Origin: Myxococcales bacterium | Lineage (GTDB): Bacteria > Myxococcota_A > Polyangia > Palsa-1104 > JAEUJZ01 | DNA length: 47,555 nucleotides | Reading direction: 5' to 3' | Assembly (NCBI GenBank): GCA_016794465.1 | Contig: JAEUKA010000006.1 | Location: 1 to 47,555, forward strand | Notes under the pieces: model-generated | Seen by the model: the letters and a program-made list of their open reading frames with translations, nothing else | What the model was told of the DNA's origin: nothing | The model's database searches: none | Position numbers and translations under genes: made by a program | Part shown: piece after piece, positions 1-8,454 of the stretch | Numbering within the stretch: the stretch's first letter is position 1 | Layout of the letters: each line of letters opens with the position of its first letter

Positions 1-806
1 GCGAGTCGGCGCTGGGCGGCTTGCTCGGCCTCTCGCTGCTCGGCGGCCAGTAGCTCGGCCAGTCGGCGCTCTTTGTCGGCGCTCGTCGTTCGCAGCGTCG
101 CCAGCTCTTCGATGAGGACCAGCTTTTCCGCTTCCGGCGTCAGTCGCTCGGGGCTGTCGTGGCGAAAGAAGCTCGCCGGCCAGTCGGACCCGAGTCGCTT
201 TTTCGGCTGCTCGTGCACCAGCGTCGCCAGCGTCCCATACGTCGCTTGCCGCAGCGAGTTGACCTGATCGAACAGGGCCTTGCGCTCGCCGACCGCGCGG
301 AAGTCCTTCATCTTGGCGCGGGCCTCGCGCAGGGCTTCCTCGGCCTTGTGCCCTTCGGCCACCAGCGTCTCCAGCTCGGCACCCAGCATCGCCAGCTGCG
401 GCACGCTTGAGCCCTTGATCGACGCCACCCAGCCGCTCTGCGTCTGCAGCTGGGCACCAAGCACAGGCCGCTTGAGTACGCTAGGCGGCTTGCCTCCAAA
501 GTAGCGCGTGTAGTCCGCGACGTTGCGGTGGTTGCTGGTGGCAATCAGCAGCGCATTGTGAAAGCGGTCGGTCCAGCCATCGAGGCGCCGATCCACTCCC
601 GCACACTGCGCCTGCGCGGACAGGATGGCTCGGCGCAGCGCTCGCTCTTTGTCCAACGCCGGCTGCCACTGTTTCGACAGCAGCAGCTCAAAGCTAGGAC
701 TGTGCTTGGCAGCGTCCGGGTCGGCGGCGGTAGCAGCCTGGGTAAAGAACACCTCATCGTACAAAACTTCTAGGGAGTGGTTACAGGTCAGGATCTTGGG
801 GGCCAT
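1..806 (-). CDS. Coiled-coil protein of unknown function (C-terminus outside window)
   Basis: This is an open frame of 268 codons from an ATG at 806 to the left window edge with no stop, so the protein is partial. An AAGGAGA ribosome site sits four bases before the ATG and decides the start. I do not recognise a family. The first 130 residues look globular, with Trp and Tyr (YTRYFGGKP, QSGWVAS). From about residue 150 the protein is rich in Ala, Glu, Arg and Leu (LVAEGHKAEEALREARAK), and the last visible part (LAELLAAEQREAEQAAQRR) looks like a long coiled coil. There is no signal peptide or membrane segment, so it is probably cytoplasmic. The stretch 807-978 upstream holds an AT-rich block near 875-890 and a doubled AAGGTTGCGT, which may be its promoter region. 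Confidence 0.75.
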   Translation of the reverse strand, partial: MAPKILTCNHSLEVLYDEVFFTQAATAADPDAAKHSPSFELLLSKQWQPALDKERALRRAILSAQAQCAGVDRRLDGWTDRFHNALLIATSNHRNVADYTRYFGGKPPSVLKRPVLGAQLQTQSGWVASIKGSSVPQLAMLGAELETLVAEGHKAEEALREARAKMKDFRAVGERKALFDQVNSLRQATYGTLATLVHEQPKKRLGSDWPASFFRHDSPERLTPEAEKLVLIEELATLRTTSADKERRLAELLAAEQREAEQAAQRRL

Positions 807-978
807 TGGTTCTCCTTGTAGGTTCGGTCAACACACTTCTTTTCGGCCCCGAGCCCACAAGGTTGCGTAAGGTTGCGTATTTTTTGAAGAATTTGTGTGT
901 ACCGACGGTGTGGAGCCCAAACCGCAGCCGATTGCGGCACTTTGGGCGCTTGAATGTCCCCAGCAACGGCTTGCGGGA

Positions 979-1134
979 TCATTTCCAGCGCTGAAATGCT
1001 CCCGTCAACCGCTTACACAGTCATTTCCAGCGCTGAAATGCTCCCGTTGCCCGCTTACACGGTCATTTCCAGCGCTGAAATGCTCCCGTTGCCCGCTTAC
1101 ACGCTCATTTCGGGCGCTGGCTTGCTACCGGGAG
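979..1134. repeat. 42-bp tandem repeat, three good units plus a degenerate one
   Basis: Units begin at 979, 1021 and 1063, with a degraded fourth at 1105, an exact 42-bp period. Each unit carries the dyad CATTTCCAGCGCTGAAATG, centred on the perfect palindrome CAGCGCTG (986-993, 1028-1035, 1070-1077). On the minus strand each unit also reads GAAATGA(C/G)CGTGTAA or a close variant, the same sequence that ends the adjoining gene. The array therefore looks like amplification of that gene's own 3' end. Confidence 0.9.
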
Positions 1135-2347
1135 TATGTCGCCGCAGCAGATCGGCACACCACCTGTCTTGGGCTGTCATGTCGGCCAGCGGTGTCTGTC
1201 CCGCAAACCGCCGATCGTTTTTCATGATTGCGGTGCGGTCGCTCGCCGAAGCCATCGCTGCCGGTACATTCAGCAGCAACAAATCACCCGGCGCAAAGCC
1301 CTGAAGGCTGTTGCGGACAAACAGAATCTCGTTGTGCAAGTTGGCGAACGTGTTGCCGAACATACAGACAATGCGCCGATGGTGAGCGCGCTCCTGCGTG
1401 TGCAAAAGCGGCGTATATCGCTGCAAGTTGCGGAAGTTGCCCCGGATCGCGCAGACCGAAACGGTCGAGTGATCTGCCAGCGACTCGGCGGCGTGACGGT
1501 AGGCGAAACAGCAGAGCGGCCGGCTGATGTCGAGCAGATACAAGCGGAGGTTGTGGTTGCGGTGATGCTCCAGCAGGCTCTGCGTCAGCCGGACCTCGTC
1601 CTTGCCGTCCCCGCAGCCCAGGCCGATCACATCCAAGCCCAACGTGCCGACGTGCTCCGAAATACATCGGGCGACGCGGCTCATGGGCATCAGCAGCCTC
1701 GCCCGCGTATAGAGTTCGTGCGACGCGATGGCATACCAATCAGCGGCGCTACTCGGGTCAAGGTAGATGTAGGTCTGTTCCAGCTCTCCGCCGCGCCCGT
1801 TGAGCACCATCGTCAGCTCACCGTGGAGCTTGAGCGCGTCGTACTCGGGCGTCAGCCAGCAGTTCGGTGCAAAGTCTTGCGCCCGCCGTCTCCGCCGCGA
1901 CAGATGTTCCCCAATGGGGCTCGGATCAATGCGCAGCTCCGGCACCGACTGTAGGTGCATGATCGTTGTACGAGTCGGCGCCCGTCGTCCGGTTTCCACG
2001 TTGCGCAGCGTACTTTCGGAAATACCCGCCCGCTCAGCTAGAACCGCACGTGACAGACCCGCCGCTCGCCGTCGCTCTACAAGGTCCGCCCCCCATTCCT
2101 TCAGCGCGGCCTGGTCACTGCGCTGCGGCTCGACGATCCCTGCGGCCAGACGAAGCTGCGAGACGACATCAAGCGACGGGGTGTCTGCTTGCGCCATCTC
2201 AGCCTGTGGCAGTGAGGTCCGCAGCGTCGTCATCGCCCGTCGGAGAGCGATCCGCTCTTGCGGTGATGCGTCCTTGCTCAGACGGTCAAGAACCTGCATC
2301 GTCCGCGCAAACAAATCTCGAACCGGAATGCTCTCTGTCTGTTCCAC
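1097..2347 (-). CDS. XRE-HTH / EgtD-like methyltransferase fusion, copy 1 (C-terminally short)
   Basis: The N-terminal 80 residues are helical, followed by a Cro/C1-type helix-turn-helix at about 85-135 (AGLSRAVLAERAGISESTLRNVETG). Next comes a SAM-dependent methyltransferase domain resembling EgtD, the histidine N-alpha-methyltransferase family: glycine loop VIGLGCGDGKDEVRL, acidic end of strand 2 in LYLLDIS, and FGNTFANL. The GTG start at 2347 follows AGGAGG at five bases spacing. It is 416 residues, against 495 and 482 in the two paralogues here (22626-24113 and 5366-6814). It aligns with copy 3 to the tail (LLRRHTPGSK against LLRRYIHGFK) and then stops, losing about 75 C-terminal residues. 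The stop lies in a 42-bp repeat. Likely a regulator or enzyme that senses or makes a methylated small molecule; the substrate is unknown. Confidence 0.8.
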   Translation of the reverse strand: MEQTESIPVRDLFARTMQVLDRLSKDASPQERIALRRAMTTLRTSLPQAEMAQADTPSLDVVSQLRLAAGIVEPQRSDQAALKEWGADLVERRRAAGLSRAVLAERAGISESTLRNVETGRRAPTRTTIMHLQSVPELRIDPSPIGEHLSRRRRRAQDFAPNCWLTPEYDALKLHGELTMVLNGRGGELEQTYIYLDPSSAADWYAIASHELYTRARLLMPMSRVARCISEHVGTLGLDVIGLGCGDGKDEVRLTQSLLEHHRNHNLRLYLLDISRPLCCFAYRHAAESLADHSTVSVCAIRGNFRNLQRYTPLLHTQERAHHRRIVCMFGNTFANLHNEILFVRNSLQGFAPGDLLLLNVPAAMASASDRTAIMKNDRRFAGQTPLADMTAQDRWCADLLRRHTPGSKPAPEMSV

Positions 2348-2387
2348 GACATCCTCCTACTACACGACCCGCGAGCTAACACACATC

Positions 2388-2415
2388 CGACGAGACACCA
2401 AGGCGTTTCTCGTCG
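2388..2415. promoter_or_regulatory. Inverted-repeat operator candidate upstream of fusion copy 1
   Basis: CGACGAGA (2388-2395) and TCTCGTCG (2408-2415) are perfect 8-bp arms around 12 bases. They lie about 40 bp before the GTG start, downstream of a TATCAG that could be a -10 box. The block 2345-2425 is closely matched at 24111-24188 before copy 3, including AGGAGGATGTC and CGCTGATAGCG. An autoregulatory operator for the protein's own HTH domain is the simplest reading. Confidence 0.55.
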
Positions 2416-2503
2416 CTGATAGCGAGGCCAACTGAATCCACAGCGGCCTAGCAACGACCAGCTCCGTTCCCAAGCCATTCCTCGCAACCAGAAACACCAG
2501 CAG

Positions 2504-3211
2504 CTACCGTTCGTTAGCGAGCTGTAGCAGGCCCCGGTGAACGATTCCCTGTTCGTGGACGTGGTGCATGCCGCGTGCGATCTGGGCAGCGATTCGGCAG
2601 GCCCGCAGCGGCGTCATGTTCAGCCCGCGCACCGCCTCGTTGACCGTCGGGCCCGAGAGAAACTCCATCGCTAGATAGGACTTTCCGTCGGGTAGCTCGC
2701 CGAAGTCGATGACCTGCACGATGTTGGGATGCTTGATCTGCGACAGCAGCTGCGCCTCTTGCAAGAAGCGGCGCCGGCTCACCTCGTCTTTGGGCTTGCG
2801 CAGGATCTTGACCGCGAGCAGGTTGCGCAGCGTCGCGTGGCGGGCCTTGTAGACCGTGCCCATGCCGCCCTGGCTGGCTTTCTCGAGCACCTCGTAGCGA
2901 CCGTCGATGATCAGCCCGTACATCTCGTCGGTCGAGCCGCCGGAGCTGGACTGCTTCGGTAACGCGCTGGAGCTGGGCCTCGGTCCGACAGAAGCAGGCT
3001 TGGCTACCGCCGCTACACTCACGGACGAGCTGGAAGGTCGCTTGGCAGCCACGGCTGGCGCAGGAATCACCACTTTCTGAGGAGCAGCGACGGACATGGT
3101 CGCACCGTCGCCCATATCCTCACAGTCGTGCGCATCACCCTCGACAATGGTGCTGTCGCAATACGGACAGATCGAGAGCTGCCCCTCCCCGCTCGCAGGT
3201 GGCTCCTGCAT
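2504..3211 (-). pseudogene. Ser/Thr protein kinase truncated in its catalytic loop
   Basis: The 235-residue product starts with a possible zinc ribbon (ICPYCD, Cys15 and Cys18), then a Ser/Pro/Ala-rich linker to about residue 95. A Hanks-type kinase N-lobe follows: SQGGMGTVYKA loop at 113-123, the ATP-binding Lys135 in LAVKIL, Glu152, and MEFLSGPTV at the hinge. The frame breaks at HRG (225-227), where HRDLKPEN is expected, and ends eight residues later. The catalytic Asp, DFG motif and whole C-lobe are absent. I checked all three frames past the break and none restores DLKPEN, so this is loss of DNA rather than a single frameshift. Fusion copy 1 begins about 160 bp beyond the break, which suggests its arrival removed the rest. 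The product should be catalytically dead. Confidence 0.75.
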
Positions 3212-3276
3212 CTTCGACTACACATCTTAGCAAGATGCAGCCTCGCTGTGGTAAATGGGGTCCAAGGAGACTCACC

Positions 3277-4395
3277 ATGCTCGCAACCGTACGCTCGACC
3301 ACGCTCTCACTGACCATGGGCACTCTCAGCTTGTGTGCAGTCAGTGTCACCGGGTGTCCGCAGCAGGAACCCCCAAAGCCCGCCGAGCCTGCCGCTGCCC
3401 CAGTTGCCGCACCACCACCCGCGTCGCCGACGATTGATCCGGCTCGACTGGCTGTCTTCGGCACGCCCCTGCCGCAGCACTACGACAGCAAAGACAACCC
3501 GCCCAGCGACGAAAAGATCGCCCTCGGTCGGCAGCTCTACTACGACAAGCGGCTGTCGAAGAACCAAGACCTCAGCTGCAACTCCTGTCACGACCTGGCG
3601 AACTACGGCGTCGATGGCAAAAAGTTCTCTTTGGGGCATAAAAAGCAGCTCGGCGGACGCAACTCACCGTCGGTGTACCAGGCGGCAGGTCACATCGCCC
3701 AGTTCTGGGACGGTCGCGCCAAAGATGTTGAGGAGCAGGCCGGCGGCCCGATGACAAACCCCGTCGAGATGGCGCTCCCCGACCCCAAGCGCGCCGAGCT
3801 GGTCCTGCAGAGCATTCCCGGCTACGTCGACGCGTTCAAGAAGGCCTTCCCCGCCGACAAGCAGCCGGTCACGATCAAGAACGCCACCGCCGCAATCGGC
3901 GCCTTCGAGCGCAGACTCGTGACGCCGTCGCGCTTCGACAAGTTCCTCGCGGGTGAGGTCGGCGCGCTCAACGATGTCGAAAAGGCCGGCCTCCTCAAGT
4001 TCCTCGATACTGGCTGCGTCGCTTGTCACAGCGGAACGCTCCTCGGCGGCAGCACCTACCAGAAGGTCGGCGCGGTCAAGCCATGGCCGAACCCGATCGA
4101 CCTCGGACGGGCCGCCCTTACCAAGAACGACGCCGACAAGTTCATCTTCAAAGTCCCGTCGCTGCGCAACGTCGCCCGGACCGCACCGTACTTTCACGAC
4201 GGCTCGGTCGAGAAGCTGCCGGACGCGGTCAAGCTGATGGCCAGTCACCAGCTCGGACGGGACCTCGCCGACGCGGACGCTCAGTCGATCGCGACCTTCC
4301 TCGACAGCCTGACCGGTGACATTCCCAAAGAGTTTATCCAGGAGCCTCAGCTGCCCCCGAACGGCAAGGCCACGCCCAAGCCCGATCCGACGTAG
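3277..4395 (+). CDS. Di-haem cytochrome c peroxidase (CCP/MauG family) lipoprotein
   Basis: This 372-residue exported protein has two haem c sites, CNSCH (101-105) and CVACH (247-251), the spacing typical of bacterial di-haem peroxidases that reduce H2O2 with electrons from small cytochromes. FWDGRAKDVEEQAGGP and NPVEMALP, and the late VPSLRNVARTAPYFHDGSVEKL, are conserved family stretches. A signal peptide ends in VTGC, so Cys27 is probably lipidated, followed by a Pro/Ala-rich tether. The ATG at 3277 has AAGGAGA seven bases upstream; an earlier in-frame start at 3199 would cut into the divergent kinase gene and lacks this site. It converges on the esterase gene with only one base between the stops. 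Confidence 0.9.
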   Translation: MLATVRSTTLSLTMGTLSLCAVSVTGCPQQEPPKPAEPAAAPVAAPPPASPTIDPARLAVFGTPLPQHYDSKDNPPSDEKIALGRQLYYDKRLSKNQDLSCNSCHDLANYGVDGKKFSLGHKKQLGGRNSPSVYQAAGHIAQFWDGRAKDVEEQAGGPMTNPVEMALPDPKRAELVLQSIPGYVDAFKKAFPADKQPVTIKNATAAIGAFERRLVTPSRFDKFLAGEVGALNDVEKAGLLKFLDTGCVACHSGTLLGGSTYQKVGAVKPWPNPIDLGRAALTKNDADKFIFKVPSLRNVARTAPYFHDGSVEKLPDAVKLMASHQLGRDLADADAQSIATFLDSLTGDIPKEFIQEPQLPPNGKATPKPDPT

Positions 4396-4396
4396 C

Positions 4397-5314
4397 TTAC
4401 GGCTTCGGGTGCGACATCAGGAACTCGTAGATCGACGACGTGAAGAACGAGTTAAACACCGGCACGTGGCCACCGCCCTGAATCGTCCACAGCTCGACCG
4501 GGCCATCGCTCGGACAGCCGGTGAACTGCTCGACCTTGGTTTCCGCGCCGAGGAGCGGCAGGTCCAGATCGCGATTTTCCCCCGAATACGTCAGCCGCCC
4601 GCCGCAGCCGTTCTTCTGCGCCCAGATCTGCACCGTCTCTTTCGCCCCCGGATACAGTCCCGGCACCCCCAAATAGCCGATCACAGCGTCGAGTGTCCCG
4701 TGTACATGGAGGATCGGCACATGCTGCTTGGGCTGACAGCGCGTCGGATCATTCCACTGCTGACCGGCGAGGCTGACGATCCCGGCCACCTTGTCCGACA
4801 GCTCGCAGGCGACGCGGTGGGCCATAAAGCCGCCGTTTGAGTGACCGACGACGAAAATTCTCTTCGCATCGACGTTGAAGCGGCTCTGCATGTCGGCGAT
4901 GACCGCGTTTAGATAGGCCACATCGTCGACGCCCGACTTAAAGAAGTTGCAGCACCACTCCATCGCGTTCCAAAAGCGCAGGCCGACCGGATTCTTGGTG
5001 CCGTCGGGAAAGGCATACAGGAAGGTCTTCGACTCCGCGAGCGCACCGATGTTTAGGTACAGCTCTTCGACGCTGCCGCTGGCCGAAAAGCCGTGCAGCA
5101 TCACCAACAGCGGCGTCGGCTTGGTCTTGTCGTATCGCGTCGGAACCTTGTACTGATACGGCCTGCCGTCGAGAGGCCCCGCCGTTTGAGGTGACAGCTC
5201 CGCCGACACAACCCCCTGCGAGGGAGGAAGTCCCAAAAGCGGCAGCGTCGATTCATCCACAGCCGCACCACAGCCAAGCCATAGCGCCAAGCAAGCCAGC
5301 AACATACTCCGCAT
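4397..5314 (-). CDS. Secreted esterase of the PHB depolymerase / LpqC (CE1-like) family
   Basis: The 305-residue alpha/beta hydrolase has the nucleophile elbow GHSNGG (Ser159), a likely Asp209 in HGTLDAVI and His283 in GGGHVP, and an oxyanion stretch LLVMLHGFSASG. This pattern is shared by PHB depolymerases, feruloyl esterases and related lipoprotein esterases, so the substrate could be a polyester, a feruloyl or acetyl ester, or similar. The N-terminus (MRSMLLACLALWLGCG) is a signal peptide ending at a lipobox Cys. AAAGGAGGAACCG precedes the ATG. Several Cys residues (Cys121, 122, 170, 193, 237, 267) suggest disulphides, fitting an exported enzyme. It is co-directional with fusion copy 2 upstream, 51 bp away. 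Confidence 0.85.
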   Translation of the reverse strand: MRSMLLACLALWLGCGAAVDESTLPLLGLPPSQGVVSAELSPQTAGPLDGRPYQYKVPTRYDKTKPTPLLVMLHGFSASGSVEELYLNIGALAESKTFLYAFPDGTKNPVGLRFWNAMEWCCNFFKSGVDDVAYLNAVIADMQSRFNVDAKRIFVVGHSNGGFMAHRVACELSDKVAGIVSLAGQQWNDPTRCQPKQHVPILHVHGTLDAVIGYLGVPGLYPGAKETVQIWAQKNGCGGRLTYSGENRDLDLPLLGAETKVEQFTGCPSDGPVELWTIQGGGHVPVFNSFFTSSIYEFLMSHPKP

Positions 5315-5365
5315 CGGTTCCTCCTTTGTCGGGGTGATCGTCGTCGGCTCCGTCGAGCCGTCGAT

Positions 5366-6814
5366 TCAGTTCATCTTGCGCAGCAGCACGAGCAGACACG
5401 GGTTCGACTCACCGCCGTATTCCCACGTCTCCACCGTCTCCCAGCCCTCACGACGCAGCGCGTTCATCAGCTGCTGTGGCTCGTAGCGCCGACTGTAATA
5501 GACGGAAAACTGTCGCTCGCCGCTGTCCGAGTGAACCTGCGCCCGCAGATCGACGCCGTAGCTTCCCGGGACCGCACAGCTCATGTCGAGCGCCGGCGTA
5601 ATCGCCACGTCAGCCTGGTCGGTGCCATAGCGCTTGAAAGGTCCCGCCAAGAACTCGTCGCGTCTCTGACTGAGATCACTGTGCCTGCGGACCGCGAACG
5701 TCGGATCTTTGCGGCGAATCTCCTCGGGGTCGGTTGCCGACGCATACGCCAGCCGGAAGTCCATCACCAGCAGGTCGCCGCTCGCGAAGCCGCACAGGCT
5801 GTTGCGCATAAAGCGCAGCTCGTTTTCCAGGTTGCTAAACGTGTGCCCGAGCATTGTGATGATGCGTCGCCGATGTGCCCGCCGAGGCGAGTAGAGCAGC
5901 TGCCCGTAGCGCGGCAAGTGATGAAAGTTGCCCTGAATCGCAAACACCGCGCCGCCGTGATCGGCCAGCACCTCGGCTGCATGCCGGTACGCCACAGAAA
6001 GAAGCGGCTGGCTAATGTCAAGCAAATAAAGACGCAAATCGGCATGCCCCGACTGCATCATCAGCTGCTTGACCAGCCGCACTTCATTGCGCGCACTGCC
6101 GGGACCGAGCGCCACCACATCGAGCCCACACTGCCCGTTCGAGCGAATGATCCTCGCTGCCGTTCGCTCCAGCGGCATGCTCGACTGCATCGCGTCGTAG
6201 TCTTTCTGCTCCGCGATCGCGCACCAGTGAGCCGCGCTCATGTGGTCCATGTAGAGGTAGCTCTGCTCAATGTGCCCACCGTGCCCGTTCACTTGCAGCG
6301 CCAGGTCTTTGATCATCTTCACCGGGTCAAACCCCGGCGCCAGCCAGCAGTTGAGCGCCAAGTTCGGGTCGGATGCGCTCGCTTCCCAGGGCAGCGACTG
6401 CGTCTCTAGATCCAGCTCCGGCACCGACAGCAGATGCAGCAGCGCCATCTGACTGGGTGCGTACGTCCCGCTCTCCAAAGCCTGTAGCGCACCCTCGGGA
6501 ACACCGGACAGCTCGGACAGCTTCTGACGACTCAGCGACGCCGCCTCTCGACGCTCCCGCAGGGTCTGACTCCACGCCCCAATCCGCGACATGTCCGACG
6601 GGGCAATCGGCTCCAAGAACGGCTCCCAGCTTGTCCCGCCCTCTTCGTGGGTCAGTCGCGAGGCCGCCAGAAAGCCGCGCAGCGTCATCAGCGCGGCCTG
6701 TAGCGACTGCTGTTCTGCCGGCGACTTATCGTGCAGGGCCTCCTGCACCGTCTCGATAACCAGATGCAGCGCCTGCTGCTCCCAGGGAAGATCCGAGTTT
6801 GCGTTTGACAGCAT
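5366..6814 (-). CDS. XRE-HTH / EgtD-like methyltransferase fusion, copy 2
   Basis: The 482-residue paralogue has the same order as copies 1 and 3: helical N-terminus, HTH (AASLSRQKLSELSGVPEGAL), methyltransferase-like core (LDVVALGPGSARNEVRL, LYLLDISQPLLS, LGHTFSNLENELRF) and a C-terminal domain (SVYYSRRYEPQQLMNALRREGW) resembling the last part of EgtD. Its glycine loop is GPGSARNE rather than GCGDGKDE, so SAM binding may differ. The ATG at 6814 is chosen because it aligns with the paralogues' starts and follows AGAGAGG by six bases; an earlier start at 6883 is less likely. It lacks the upstream inverted-repeat block of copies 1 and 3. It is divergent from an MFS transporter, a possible regulatory target. 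Confidence 0.8.
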   Translation of the reverse strand: MLSNANSDLPWEQQALHLVIETVQEALHDKSPAEQQSLQAALMTLRGFLAASRLTHEEGGTSWEPFLEPIAPSDMSRIGAWSQTLRERREAASLSRQKLSELSGVPEGALQALESGTYAPSQMALLHLLSVPELDLETQSLPWEASASDPNLALNCWLAPGFDPVKMIKDLALQVNGHGGHIEQSYLYMDHMSAAHWCAIAEQKDYDAMQSSMPLERTAARIIRSNGQCGLDVVALGPGSARNEVRLVKQLMMQSGHADLRLYLLDISQPLLSVAYRHAAEVLADHGGAVFAIQGNFHHLPRYGQLLYSPRRAHRRRIITMLGHTFSNLENELRFMRNSLCGFASGDLLVMDFRLAYASATDPEEIRRKDPTFAVRRHSDLSQRRDEFLAGPFKRYGTDQADVAITPALDMSCAVPGSYGVDLRAQVHSDSGERQFSVYYSRRYEPQQLMNALRREGWETVETWEYGGESNPCLLVLLRKMN

Positions 6815-6945
6815 GGAAGCCTCTCTCGCGCATTGGACTAAGTCCCACAGCGACGGCCACCGTGGACGACTGCGCGGGGGCACTATAGCGTGCTCGGCAA
6901 AAAAACCCCTGCCGTTTCGCGAGCTTGCTGTGGTATGGCATCGCC

Positions 6946-8454
6946 ATGGTTACTGCCCCGCGTCCCGGGCCAGATCCCCTGCCACCGAGCGCCAGTTCCG
7001 CCGAGCTCCTCACCCCGGAGTTTCGGCTGCGTCGGTTCCAGAACTGGTTCTTCCTCGGGCTGATGTACGGCTTCTTCTACATGAGCCGCTACAACTTCAG
7101 CGCAGTGCAAGCCGCCGTCGCTGAGCAGTTCGGATGGAGCCACGCTGACTACGGCTCCATCCTAAGTGCCGGCCTCGCGACGTACGGCTGCGCGGTCTTT
7201 CTCAATGGCCCACTCGCTGACCGCATCGGAGGCAAGCGCGCGATCCTCATCGGAGCCGCCGGAGCCGCCATCTTCAACCTGCTGTTCGGCCTGTGCCACC
7301 TGCTCATCTTGAAGCCCGCCGTCGTCATCGGTGGCCAGGTTGTCTCTCACGCCGAGCTGGGCGCCGGACTCAATAGCACCTCGGTCATCGCCATGTTCGC
7401 GGTGCTGTGGGCCTGCAACCACTACTTCCAGTCCTTCGGCGCCCTCTCGATCGTCAAAATCAACGCCGCCTGGTTCCGAGTGAGCGAGCGAGGCAAGTTC
7501 GCAGGCATCTTCGGCATCATGATCCAGACGGGCCGCACCCTCGCTTTTACGCTGCTGCCGCTGCTCTTGCGATTTTTGCCGTGGCAGTACGCGTTCTTCG
7601 TCCCGGCGGCGTTTTTGACGGTGATGTGGGTGCTCTGTTACTTCCGAGTCGAAAACACCCCTGCCCAAGCCGGCCACGGCGACTTCGATACCGGCGACGA
7701 GAGCCCCGAGGAAGCGCATGCCGCCGCCACCATCGGCTTTGTGCTCCGCAAAGTGTTCGCCCGCAAGGCTCCGTGGATCATCGCTCTGTCGTCGATGTGC
7801 ATCGGCCTGGTCCGCCACTCGATTGACCACTGGTACACCCGCTACATCGTCGCCGTCTTCGGAGTCACCGCGCGCACCCTCGGCTCGTTCGGTCCCTATC
7901 AGTTTGCGTCGGTGGCGATGCCGATTGCCGCTGTGGTCGGTGGCCTGGTCGCCGGCAACGCCTCGGATCGGCTGTTTCAGTCACGCCGAGCGCCGGTGAT
8001 CTTCTTCGCGTTCCTCGGGATGGCCGCCTGCATGATGAGCCTGCGCGGCACCATCCACAATGCGTGGGGAGCGGCGGCGGTCCTCGTCGCGGTGTCGTTC
8101 TTTGTGCAGAGCGCGCACTCCCTGGTCGGAGGCGCAGCGTCGATGGACTTTGGCGGTCGCAAAGCGGTGGCCACGGCAGCAGGACTCTTCGATGGTGCGC
8201 AGTACCTGGCTGGAGCGCTGGCTGGGGCCGGCATCGGCAAGCTCCTGGAGCGCTTCAAGCAGCCAGGCCAGCCAGGCTCAGAGTTTGAGGTCTGGCCGCT
8301 GATGCCGCTCTTTTTCGCGGTCCTGGGCGCGCTCATCATCTCGCGGCTGTGGAATGCCCTGCCGGGTCGGGGCGGTCATGGCGCGCCGATGGCCAAGAGT
8401 GGTGGGCCTACTTATCCTCTGACTTCGAGCTTACCGGCGGAGCAGCCACGGTAA
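6946..8454 (+). CDS. MFS transporter, organophosphate:phosphate antiporter-like (GlpT/UhpT type)
   Basis: The 502-residue integral membrane protein shows about 12 hydrophobic segments. The first part, NWFFLGLMYGFFYMSRYNFS followed by FGWSHADYGSILSAGLATYG and PLADRIGGKRAIL, is the family pattern of glycerol-3-phosphate and hexose-phosphate antiporters. An acidic cytoplasmic loop (DTGDESPEEAHA) separates the two halves. The ATG at 6946 is preferred over an upstream TTG at 6925. Substrate is inferred only as a phosphorylated or similar organic anion. It is divergent from fusion copy 2, 131 bp away, so both could share a control region containing CACTATAGCG near 6881. Its 3' end overlaps the convergent lipoprotein gene by 47 bp. 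Confidence 0.8.
   Translation: MVTAPRPGPDPLPPSASSAELLTPEFRLRRFQNWFFLGLMYGFFYMSRYNFSAVQAAVAEQFGWSHADYGSILSAGLATYGCAVFLNGPLADRIGGKRAILIGAAGAAIFNLLFGLCHLLILKPAVVIGGQVVSHAELGAGLNSTSVIAMFAVLWACNHYFQSFGALSIVKINAAWFRVSERGKFAGIFGIMIQTGRTLAFTLLPLLLRFLPWQYAFFVPAAFLTVMWVLCYFRVENTPAQAGHGDFDTGDESPEEAHAAATIGFVLRKVFARKAPWIIALSSMCIGLVRHSIDHWYTRYIVAVFGVTARTLGSFGPYQFASVAMPIAAVVGGLVAGNASDRLFQSRRAPVIFFAFLGMAACMMSLRGTIHNAWGAAAVLVAVSFFVQSAHSLVGGAASMDFGGRKAVATAAGLFDGAQYLAGALAGAGIGKLLERFKQPGQPGSEFEVWPLMPLFFAVLGALIISRLWNALPGRGGHGAPMAKSGGPTYPLTSSLPAEQPR

Noticed and set aside
1136..1954. Long plus-strand open frame opposite fusion copy 1
   Set aside because: It lies fully antisense to a gene with clear HTH and SAM motifs and shows no domain of its own. 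Similar antisense frames at 5531-6409, 33523-34578 and 36433-37413 were dropped for the same reason.
2504..2560. Sequencing frameshift as the cause of the kinase truncation
   Set aside because: All three frames past the break were read. None gives DLKPEN or the rest of the kinase, so a simple indel does not explain it.
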